A stretch of 64,000 bases of DNA from Flavobacterium sp. 83 (GTDB lineage: Bacteria; Bacteroidota; Bacteroidia; Flavobacteriales; Flavobacteriaceae). Positions 14,536 through 21,611 of the stretch are shown here, in pieces. The translations under genes were made by a program, and so were the position numbers. Each line of letters opens with the position of its first letter. Within the stretch, counting starts at the first letter, position 1. The notes below the pieces were generated by a model. It had not been told where the DNA came from and ran no database searches. It saw only the letters and a list, made by a program, of their open reading frames with translations. The stretch lies in assembly GCF_000744835.1 (NCBI RefSeq), contig NZ_JQMS01000001.1, positions 2,108,001 through 2,172,000 of the forward strand. Reading direction: 5' to 3'.

Positions 14536-16044
14536 TTAGTGTCTTGTTACATTCTTTAAATTATCTGGGAAAAACAAATCAGATAGATGAGTAAATTCAT
14601 CGCCGCGCATAAAAATATTGATATCAACATCGGCAAAACTTTTTTTGCCGGCAGCAGCTAGGAGTTCATTAGCGGCGTGTAGTGTGTTTTTATGAAAATG
14701 AAAAACCCGTTCCGATTTATCAGTCACAACTAATCCTTTGATTAACATTTTGTCTTGTGCAGCAACTCCGGTAGGACAGGTGTTGTTGTTGCATCGTAAA
14801 GCTTGAATGCATCCCAGAGAGAACATGAATCCACGAGCACTATTGCACATATCAGCACCAAGCGCAACTGCTTTTAGAATGGAATAGCCGGAAATTATTT
14901 TACCACTGCAAATGATGCGTATCTTGTCTCTAATACCAAAACGCACTAATGTTTTATTTACAAAAATAAGCGCTGGCTCAAATGGCATTCCTACACCATC
15001 TGCAAATTCAAGTGGTGCGGCGCCAGTTCCACCTTCGGCACCATCAACGGTGATGAAATCAGGAAAACAATTTTGAGTAATCATTTCTTGGCAAATCATT
15101 TCAAATTCACTGGTTTCACCAATACACAATTTAAAACCAATTGGTTTTCCATTAGAGAGCAAACGTAATTTTGCAATAAATTCTATTAATCCTTTTGTAT
15201 CTGAAAATGCAGCATGGCCAGGTGGAGAAAGTATCGTTGTATGTGGTTGTACGCCTCTAATTTTAGCTATTTCTACTGTGTTTTTTGCAGCTGGCAAAAC
15301 GCCGCCATGTCCTGGTTTGGCTCCTTGTGATAATTTAATTTCAATCATTTTTACTTCTGGTAAATTTGCTTTTTCAGCAAATTTGCCTCCGTCAAAACCA
15401 CCTCTGTCATCGCGACAACCAAAATATCCTGTTCCTATTTGCCAAGTGATGTCGCCACCTTGTTGATGAAACTCAGTCAAACCACCTTCGCCTGTATTGT
15501 GATAGAATTTACCTTGGAGAGCTCCCTTATTTAGAGCCATAATAGCATTTTGACTCAAGGAACCAAAACTCATAGCCGAAATGTTTAATAACGAAGCCGA
15601 ATAGGGCTGCGTACAATCAGGTCCTCCAACTAAAACTCGCGGTAATTCTTCATTGACTTTTGCAGGAAAAATAGAATGTTTAATTCCTTCATAACTCGAT
15701 TGATTTAAATTTAATTGTGTTCCAAAAGGGGTTGTAGCATCAATGTTTTTGGCTCTTTGATAAGCTAGAGTTCGCTGATTTCTTGAAAATGGTTTTCCGT
15801 CTGTGGAACGCTCGATAAAATATTGCTGAATTTCGGGTGCAATCGTTTCAAATAAATACCTAAAATAACCTAAAACAGGAAAATTTCTTAAAATGGCGTG
15901 TTTATGTTGAGAGCTATTGGCTATACCTATAATTAACAGTATTGTTATAAGGATTATGAAGATTAGACCTGTATTAAAATAGAAATAGATAATCGAAGTA
16001 ATGATAAGGGCCGTAATTCCTAAAACGAAAAATTTTTGTCTCAT
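14536..16044 (-). CDS. Membrane-anchored FMN-binding glutamate synthase family protein
   Basis: A 502-residue protein. Residues 5-43 form two adjacent membrane helices (FFVLGITALIITSIIYFYF and a following LIFIILITILLIIGI). The rest is a TIM-barrel domain of the glutamate-synthase central/FMN type: NTGEGGLTEFH, QGAKPGHGGVLP, TVDGAEGGTGAAP for flavin and 2-oxoglutarate binding, and CNNNTCPTGVAAQD for the iron-sulfur ligands. The glutaminase domain and the beta subunit of bacterial GOGAT are absent here, so the true reaction is unknown; archaeal-type stand-alone enzymes and flavin-dependent oxidoreductases share the fold. The NYN gene upstream is 40 bases away on the same strand and may be co-transcribed. 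Confidence 0.82.
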   Translation of the reverse strand: MRQKFFVLGITALIITSIIYFYFNTGLIFIILITILLIIGIANSSQHKHAILRNFPVLGYFRYLFETIAPEIQQYFIERSTDGKPFSRNQRTLAYQRAKNIDATTPFGTQLNLNQSSYEGIKHSIFPAKVNEELPRVLVGGPDCTQPYSASLLNISAMSFGSLSQNAIMALNKGALQGKFYHNTGEGGLTEFHQQGGDITWQIGTGYFGCRDDRGGFDGGKFAEKANLPEVKMIEIKLSQGAKPGHGGVLPAAKNTVEIAKIRGVQPHTTILSPPGHAAFSDTKGLIEFIAKLRLLSNGKPIGFKLCIGETSEFEMICQEMITQNCFPDFITVDGAEGGTGAAPLEFADGVGMPFEPALIFVNKTLVRFGIRDKIRIICSGKIISGYSILKAVALGADMCNSARGFMFSLGCIQALRCNNNTCPTGVAAQDKMLIKGLVVTDKSERVFHFHKNTLHAANELLAAAGKKSFADVDINIFMRGDEFTHLSDLFFPDNLKNVTRH

Positions 16045-16084
16045 TTTTTTAATAATAAATAGGGTAAATGATTTGAGTTATTTA

Positions 16085-16870
16085 CTAGCTGAAACGCAAT
16101 CGCACATAAACGTGTTTGATTCCTTTTTTGTCGGATTCTCTTTCGTCGATTTCAAGAATATCGGTAAGGGATTTTAGCATAGGTGTTAGTTTTGCAAAGC
16201 CGTAATTTCGTGGGTCAAATTCAGGTTTTCTTTTTACGATAAGATTACCTACATCTCCAAGAAATGCCCAGCCGTCATCATCACAAATGTCTTCTATTGT
16301 GGTTTCGATAAGCTCTATGGTGTCTACATCTATTTTGTTTAATGATTTTTCAACAGGTTTTTCTATGGGTTTCTCCACAGGTTTTTTAGTGTCAGCGGAA
16401 CGTTTTTTTGCTTTTTTCTTTATGGCTCCATCTAATACTTCAATATAAATAAAACGGTCACAGGCGACAATAAATGAATTGGGTGTTTTTTGTTCGCCAA
16501 TTCCAATGACTTTCATTCCGGATTCTCTCAGTCGAATTGCTAAACGTGTAAAGTCAGAATCACTGGAAACAATACAAAAACCATCCACTTTATCTGAATA
16601 CAATAAATCCATAGCGTCAATAATCATCGCTGAATCCGATGAGTTTTTACCTACGGTGTAACTGTATTGTTGAATAGGCGTGATAGCATGTTCCAGTAAA
16701 ACACTTTTCCATCCTCCGGCATTCGGTTTGGTCCAATCGGCATAAATACGTTTGGTGGTTGGTGTTCCAAATTTGGCTATTTCTTCCATCATTCCTTTTA
16801 CATTGCTGTATGGGACGTTGTCAGCATCAATGAGAACGGCTAGTTTTAATTCTTTTGTATCTTGGGACAT
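16085..16870 (-). CDS. NYN-domain putative ribonuclease with C-terminal OST-HTH/LOTUS-like domain
   Basis: A 261-residue protein. Residues 9-145 are a NYN (PIN-like) nuclease domain with acidic residues in LAVLIDADNVPY, DSAMIIDAMDLL and IVSSDSDFTRLA at the expected positions for metal binding. A Lys/Pro-rich linker with KPVEKPIEKPVEK repeats follows. The C-terminal 70 residues (DDDGWAFLGDVGNLIVKRKPEFDPRNYG) match the OST-HTH/LOTUS fold, an RNA- and G-quadruplex-binding domain. This pairing is widespread in bacteria (LabA/DUF88 group) and is thought to act on RNA; the target is unknown. It probably shares a transcript with the downstream FMN enzyme. Confidence 0.82.
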   Translation of the reverse strand: MSQDTKELKLAVLIDADNVPYSNVKGMMEEIAKFGTPTTKRIYADWTKPNAGGWKSVLLEHAITPIQQYSYTVGKNSSDSAMIIDAMDLLYSDKVDGFCIVSSDSDFTRLAIRLRESGMKVIGIGEQKTPNSFIVACDRFIYIEVLDGAIKKKAKKRSADTKKPVEKPIEKPVEKSLNKIDVDTIELIETTIEDICDDDGWAFLGDVGNLIVKRKPEFDPRNYGFAKLTPMLKSLTDILEIDERESDKKGIKHVYVRLRFS

Positions 16871-16929
16871 AAATTTCTAATGTTGAAATATTTATTCAAA
16901 TATACAAAGTTTATTGATGAATACGCTTT

Positions 16930-17032
16930 TTAGCCCTGATCGAAACGGCATCCTTTTGTGCCGTCATTGCTAGGAACTAAGCAATCTTCTTTGGCGGCAC
17001 AAAAGATATAGTGTAGAGCAGGAAATAGCTCC
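16930..17032 (+). repeat. Structured dispersed intergenic element, copy 2
   Basis: Reads TTAGCCCTGATCGAAACGGC, ATCCTTTTGTGCCG (16950-16963), a 31-base loop, CGGCACAAAAGAT (16995-17007), and ends AGCAGGAAATAGCTCC. The long stem keeps the same bulged C as copy 1 at 2943-3028. The outer pair is CCTG/CAGG here and CCCG/CGGG there. The loop contains its own ATTGCT/AGCAAT hairpin resembling the TCATTCCGAGGAACGAAGCAATCT-like core known in other flavobacterial repeats. It lies between divergent genes (NYN and serine palmitoyltransferase), upstream of both. Confidence 0.75.
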
Positions 17033-17077
17033 TGAAAAATAAATTTACTTTCAATACCATTATAAAATTTAAATAAT

Positions 17078-17085
17078 TATTTTTG
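17078..17085 (+). promoter_or_regulatory. Candidate -7 box for the serine palmitoyltransferase gene
   Basis: TATTTTTG fits TAnnTTTG and lies 36 bases before the ATG at 17122. A -33 TTG is not clear. Confidence 0.4.
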
Positions 17086-17121
17086 CAACTTCTTAAAATT
17101 AAAATTATTACTTAATATATT

Positions 17122-18384
17122 ATGGTAAAAGATTTATTCGAAAGGATTCAAAACAATAAAGGACCATTAGGAAAATGGGCTTCACAAGCAGAAGGATATT
17201 TTGTATTTCCAAAATTAGAAGGAGATTTAGGCCCAAGAATGAAATTTCAAGGAAAAGAGGTTTTGAACTGGAGTTTAAATGACTATTTAGGTCTTGCAAA
17301 TCACCCTGAAGTGCGTAAAGCAGATGCGGATGCAGCTTTAGAATTTGGTGCAGCTGCTCCAATGGGTGCTCGTATGATGTCAGGTCACACTAAATACCAC
17401 GAACAATTAGAGAATGAATTAGCTGCTTTTGTTATGAAAGAATCGGCTTATTTATTGAATTTTGGTTACCAAGGAATGGTTTCTATCATTGATGCTTTGG
17501 TGACTAGAAATGACGTTATTGTGTATGATGTAGATGGACATGCTTGTATTATTGACGGTGTTCGTTTGCATAGCGGAAAACGTTTTACTTATAAGCACAA
17601 CGACATTGAAAGTATGGAGAAAAACCTGCAACGTGCCACAAAATTAGCTGCTGAACAAGGAGGAGGAATCCTTTTTATTACTGAAGGTGTTTTTGGGATG
17701 CGTGGACAGCAAGGAAAGTTGAAGGAGATTGTAGAAATGAAAAAGAAATACAATTTCCGTCTTTTGGTTGATGATGCTCACGGTTTTGGTACTCTTGGTA
17801 AAACAGGAGCTGGAGCAGGTGAGGAGCAAGGTTGCCAAGATGGAATTGATGTTTATTTCTCAACTTTTGCCAAATCAATGGCGAATATTGGTGCTTTTGT
17901 GGCTGCCGATAAAGACATTATCGATTATTTAAAATACAATTTGCGTTCTCAAATGTTTGCGAAAGCATTGCCAATGATTCAAACTATTGGTTCTTTGAAA
18001 CGTTTGCAATTGTTGCGTGATAACCCAGGATTGAAAGACAAACTTTGGGAGAATGTAAATGCTTTGCAAAATGGTTTGAGAAGCAAAGGATTTAATATTG
18101 GTGATACCAATACTTGCGTTACACCAGTTTATTTGGAAGGAAGCGTGCCAGAAGCGATGGTAATGGTAAATGACTTAAGAGAGAATTATGGTATTTTCTT
18201 GTCAATAGTAATTTATCCAGTTATTCCAAAAGGAATGATTTTATTGCGTGTTATTCCTACTGCACCTCACACTTTGTCAGATATTGACGAAACACTAACA
18301 GCTTTTGAAGCTATTCGTGAAAAATTAGTAAACGGTACTTACAAAGAAATTGCAGCACAAACTACAGTAGATTTAGATGCTTAG
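17122..18384 (+). CDS. spt: Alpha-oxoamine synthase, probable serine palmitoyltransferase
   Basis: A 420-residue PLP enzyme of the family that joins an amino acid to an acyl-CoA with loss of CO2. The Schiff-base lysine is K251 in STFAKSMANIGAF. D218 and H220 of VDDAHGFGTLG hold the cofactor, and MGARMMSGHTKYHEQLE is the substrate-binding loop. Biotin synthase BioF and 2-amino-3-ketobutyrate ligase share the fold. I favour serine palmitoyltransferase because Bacteroidota make sphingolipids, the TFAKS active-site context resembles Bacteroidetes Spt, and no biotin or threonine genes are nearby. It would catalyse the first step, serine plus palmitoyl-CoA to 3-ketosphinganine. A terminator follows at 18415. 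Confidence 0.75.
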   Translation: MVKDLFERIQNNKGPLGKWASQAEGYFVFPKLEGDLGPRMKFQGKEVLNWSLNDYLGLANHPEVRKADADAALEFGAAAPMGARMMSGHTKYHEQLENELAAFVMKESAYLLNFGYQGMVSIIDALVTRNDVIVYDVDGHACIIDGVRLHSGKRFTYKHNDIESMEKNLQRATKLAAEQGGGILFITEGVFGMRGQQGKLKEIVEMKKKYNFRLLVDDAHGFGTLGKTGAGAGEEQGCQDGIDVYFSTFAKSMANIGAFVAADKDIIDYLKYNLRSQMFAKALPMIQTIGSLKRLQLLRDNPGLKDKLWENVNALQNGLRSKGFNIGDTNTCVTPVYLEGSVPEAMVMVNDLRENYGIFLSIVIYPVIPKGMILLRVIPTAPHTLSDIDETLTAFEAIREKLVNGTYKEIAAQTTVDLDA

Positions 18385-18414
18385 TTATTAAAATTATTAT
18401 AATTTTCAGTTTAT

Positions 18415-18448
18415 AAAAAATCCATTAGCTTTTGTTGATGGATTTTTT
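18415..18448 (+). terminator. Terminator of the serine palmitoyltransferase gene
   Basis: AAAAAATCCAT (18415-18425) pairs with ATGGATTTTTT (18438-18448), followed by more T. It lies 31 bases past the stop at 18384. Confidence 0.8.
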
Positions 18449-18505
18449 TTTGAAATCTATCGGACCAATAAAGACTATATTTATACAACTTAAAATTTAA
18501 AGTGT

Positions 18506-18973
18506 ATGAAAAAAGTAATTGTATTAGGTGTCGTTTTTATGAGTGTCCTAATTTCTTGTAAAAAAGAAAAAGAAGGGGCTCCGGCTGCATCAGAAAAAAT
18601 AACTGTTGAAGAACCTGTATCCGAAGAATGTTATAGCGCAATTATAAAAAAGGATACGATTGCAATGACTTTGAATATAAAGGGAGAACAATTGACTTCG
18701 GGGAAATTGAGTTATAATTTCTATGAAAAAGATAAAAGCTTTGGAACATTAATTGGAAAAATAAAAGGAGATACGCTTTTTGCAGATTATGCTTTTATGT
18801 CCGAAGGTCTTGCCACAGTTCGTCAAGTCGTCTTTTTGAAAAAAGGAAATGCGTATGTGGAAGGCTTTGGTGATGTTGTAGATGATAATAAGGGAAAAGT
18901 AACTTTTAAAGACACGAAACAATTAAAATTTGACGGGAACATCGTTTTGTCCAAAGTAGATTGTAAAATGTAG
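18506..18973 (+). CDS. Small lipoprotein of unknown function
   Basis: A 155-residue protein with a lipoprotein signal ending VLISCKKEK (Cys about residue 18). The body is predicted mostly beta and contains two cysteines (SEECYSAI and the C-terminal VDCKM) that could form a disulfide in the periplasm. I recognise no named domain. It sits between two strong terminators, so it is transcribed on its own from a promoter I could not define within the 120-base gap. Its place beside sphingolipid genes may be chance. Confidence 0.6.
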   Translation: MKKVIVLGVVFMSVLISCKKEKEGAPAASEKITVEEPVSEECYSAIIKKDTIAMTLNIKGEQLTSGKLSYNFYEKDKSFGTLIGKIKGDTLFADYAFMSEGLATVRQVVFLKKGNAYVEGFGDVVDDNKGKVTFKDTKQLKFDGNIVLSKVDCKM

Positions 18974-19000
18974 CGTCACTTTTAAAGTGAAACTATTTAA

Positions 19001-19043
19001 AACTAAAAAAATCCATTAGCCTAAGTTAATGGATTTTTTAGTT
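19001..19043. terminator. Bidirectional terminator between convergent genes
   Basis: AACTAAAAAAATCCATTA pairs with TAATGGATTTTTTAGTTT across an eight-base loop. It separates the lipoprotein gene from the convergent GNAT gene. The stem resembles the one at 18415, including TCCATTAG. Confidence 0.8.
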
Positions 19044-19064
19044 TTTAGTACAATATCTAAAATA

Positions 19065-20183
19065 CTACAAATTCTTTATAAAAGTACATCTACGTTTATG
19101 CACTACAGGGTTAAAATGTTTCCACAAGTTATGAATGGCAAGGTTATCTGCTAATTCAGGAGTTCTGAAGCAATTCACTACCCCTTTTTCTTTGAAAGTA
19201 TGGTAATATTCGTTAAAAATTATTGCTGTAACCGCTTTGTTTTGGTAATTAGGATGTACACCAATCAGATAGAAAATCATATCCTTACTTTGGTTTTTGG
19301 CTTTCAGCAAATGAAGGAATCCAAATGGGAATAATTTTCCTTTTGATTTTTGCAATGCTTCCGAAAATGAAGGCATCACAATGCTAAAAGCAACAATATT
19401 ATGGTCTTTGTCTTCTACAAATTTGATGAATTCTGGATTGATAAAACTGATGTATTTTTTCTTGAAATACTCTTTTTGAATATCAGAAATAGCTACAAAA
19501 GATGATAAAGAAGCATAAGATTCGTTGAATAAATCAAACATTTTATCTACATGTGGCATAACTTCTTTAGTAGTTTTGAAATTAAGCGGACTTAACTGGT
19601 ATCTTCTTTTTACCAAATCATTTGCCTTTTCAAAAAATTCCAGTTTTACGTTTTCGAAAGGGAATTTACTTTCTAGGTATTTTTTTTCTACGCTATATCC
19701 CAATTGCTCAAAATGACTGGCGTAATACGGATGATTATACCAAGTAATCATGGTTCCTATTTCGTCAAAACCTTCCGTCAAAACGCCTACTTTATCTAAA
19801 TTAGAAAATCCCATCGGGCCTTCAACGTGTTCTAAATTGTTTTTTCGACCTAATTCATATACTTTTTCTAAAAGCGCTTTGGTTACTTCGATATCATCAA
19901 TTACATCAAACCAACCAAAACGAACTTTCTTTTTTTGCTGATCGTTTACTTCGCTCCAATTGATTATGGCAGCTATTCGACCTACAATTTCGTTGCCTTT
20001 GTAAGCAATATAAAAGTAGGCTTCGGCATTTTCGAAAGCAGGATTTTTAGTTTTGTCAAAGGTTTCTAATTCATCCGCAATGATTGGCGGAACCCAGTAT
20101 TTATTGTTTTTGTATAAGGAAAAAGGAAATTTAATATAATCCGTTAACTCCTTTTTTGTTGTAGCTTCTTTTATTGTAATCAT
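19065..20183 (-). CDS. Large GNAT-fold acyltransferase, candidate ceramide synthase
   Basis: A 372-residue cytosolic protein with two GNAT-like halves. The first covers residues 1-150 (IKEATTKKELTDYIKFPF, YFYIAYKGNEIVGRIAAI), the second 200-372 (FIKFVEDKDHNIVAFSIVMP, then YLIGVHPNYQNKAVTAI as the acyl-CoA-binding loop). In databases such proteins often carry a vague N-acetyltransferase or GTP cyclohydrolase label. In Caulobacter the ceramide synthase of bacterial sphingolipid synthesis is a GNAT-family protein coded near spt. This gene lies 700 bases from a probable spt, so I infer that it may acylate the sphingoid base. It is downstream of the beta-barrel gene (8-base gap), likely one transcript. 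Confidence 0.6.
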   Translation of the reverse strand: MITIKEATTKKELTDYIKFPFSLYKNNKYWVPPIIADELETFDKTKNPAFENAEAYFYIAYKGNEIVGRIAAIINWSEVNDQQKKKVRFGWFDVIDDIEVTKALLEKVYELGRKNNLEHVEGPMGFSNLDKVGVLTEGFDEIGTMITWYNHPYYASHFEQLGYSVEKKYLESKFPFENVKLEFFEKANDLVKRRYQLSPLNFKTTKEVMPHVDKMFDLFNESYASLSSFVAISDIQKEYFKKKYISFINPEFIKFVEDKDHNIVAFSIVMPSFSEALQKSKGKLFPFGFLHLLKAKNQSKDMIFYLIGVHPNYQNKAVTAIIFNEYYHTFKEKGVVNCFRTPELADNLAIHNLWKHFNPVVHKRRCTFIKNL

Positions 20184-20191
20184 TATTCTTT

Positions 20192-21157
20192 TTATTGCGT
20201 GTTTTCTATTTCGTCTTTGCGTTTTTTATTTTTCTTTTCTACTTTTTTTACTGATTTCGATTTTTTATCGCCTCCGCTATCAATACTCATTCGCACTTCC
20301 TGATAATTGGCATCATAACGCCATGAAAAACCAACTCCACCATAAAGGACTGACGGCGTATCTTTGAAATTAGTACTTATTGAAGCATCAATTTGCATGT
20401 CTTTGTTTAATAAATATGCAGCGCCTCCACGAACAATTGCATCACTGTAAAAATCACTTTTGAAGCCTTGATTTTCTACAAAACCAGACCATTTATCATT
20501 GAGTCCTTTTGTTAAGGTTAATACGTAGCCATAACTAGGATAATCAGTCGATATATAATCAGCTATGATATTCGTTACAAAAACCCAAGTTCCGTCGCCT
20601 AAATGGTTTTGTGTAATCAACATGATTTTTGGGGATATACTGGATTTTGGAGTAAATGAATACGGATTATCTGCCATTGTAAAATTAGCTCCTGCAAATA
20701 CGGAAACTGCTGGTATTAACTGGTGCCAATTGAAAGCATGGTTGGCTTTCCAACTATACACATTTATTTTTTTTTCGTAATTTTTAAAAGGATCGTAAAT
20801 TAGATATTTAGCTCCCAAAACCGTTTGTTTCAAAGCAGATCGATTCGTATTATTGAATAGTGTTGTGAATTTTTCGTTTTGGTATTGTAAATCGGCAATC
20901 AATTCTAATTTTTCCATGAACAATCCCCATCTTAATGTAGCATCAATCCCAAAACCATTGGCATCATAATTCAATAAATTATGTTTTTCTTTAATGCCGT
21001 AAATACCTGTTTCTATTTGAATTACTGATTTTCCAACTGCAAAAGCCGACATGGTTTCACCGGGTCTGTTAGAGTTTATTTGATCCGTATGCTGTCCATA
21101 ATGAATAATCGGAATCATAAAAAGAACTCCTAAAAATAAGATTTTGATTTTGAACAT
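20192..21157 (-). CDS. Outer-membrane beta-barrel of the MetA-like transporter family
   Basis: A 321-residue exported protein (signal peptide MFKIKILFLGVLFMIPIIHYGQ). The start TDQINSNRPGETMSAFAVGKSVIQIETG and the alternating aromatic/polar strands match the family named after phenol MetA, 12-stranded outer-membrane barrels of unknown cargo. A lysine-rich C-terminal tail (KKSKSVKKVEKKNKKRK) is unusual for an outer-membrane barrel, which normally ends in an aromatic strand. It is 8 bases upstream of the GNAT gene and probably co-transcribed with it; if that enzyme makes sphingolipids, a role in lipid or small-molecule traffic could be tested. Confidence 0.7.
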   Translation of the reverse strand: MFKIKILFLGVLFMIPIIHYGQHTDQINSNRPGETMSAFAVGKSVIQIETGIYGIKEKHNLLNYDANGFGIDATLRWGLFMEKLELIADLQYQNEKFTTLFNNTNRSALKQTVLGAKYLIYDPFKNYEKKINVYSWKANHAFNWHQLIPAVSVFAGANFTMADNPYSFTPKSSISPKIMLITQNHLGDGTWVFVTNIIADYISTDYPSYGYVLTLTKGLNDKWSGFVENQGFKSDFYSDAIVRGGAAYLLNKDMQIDASISTNFKDTPSVLYGGVGFSWRYDANYQEVRMSIDSGGDKKSKSVKKVEKKNKKRKDEIENTQ

Positions 21158-21280
21158 ATTATTTTTTTTGGGTTAAAAAGTAATAACGCTTTTCAAATGT
21201 ACTATATTTTATTATTTATTTAAGAATGATATTTTAATTTTGAATGTTGGATTTGTTAATTTTGTAAAAAATATTTGATT

Positions 21281-21562
21281 ATGCAAACAGCTTCTTTTAC
21301 AGGTTTTATAGAAACGATATTTTATATTCTGGCTTTCTATTACATTTTTAAATTTTTGGCAAAGTTATTCTTGCCTTTATTAGTTAAGAAAGTAGTAGAG
21401 AAAGCGGGACAAAATTTTCAGCAACAACAACAATATTCACAAGATAATTCTTGGAAAACTACGCAAAGTAAAGACGAAGTGATTTACAATGCTGCGAATG
21501 CCAAAAATCCTCGTGAAACCAAAAAAGTAGGAGATTATGTCGATTACGAAGAAATAGATTAA
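21281..21562 (+). CDS. DUF4834 small membrane protein
   Basis: A 93-residue protein: a membrane helix at residues 10-35 (IFYILAFYYIFKFLAKLFLP), a glutamine run, then an acidic tail ending GDYVDYEEID. This is the pattern of DUF4834, a short Bacteroidota family of unknown function usually next to YfhO. I chose ATG at 21281; a TTG six bases upstream is in frame. Two TAATTTTG boxes (21235-21242 and 21257-21264) precede it and could serve as -7 elements. It opens the probable operon that continues with YfhO, GT4 and a flippase. Confidence 0.75.
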   Translation: MQTASFTGFIETIFYILAFYYIFKFLAKLFLPLLVKKVVEKAGQNFQQQQQYSQDNSWKTTQSKDEVIYNAANAKNPRETKKVGDYVDYEEID

Positions 21563-21611
21563 ATTTGCCGTAAAACTAAGATCTCATTACTTTAAACCAA
21601 ACTTTCAAAAA

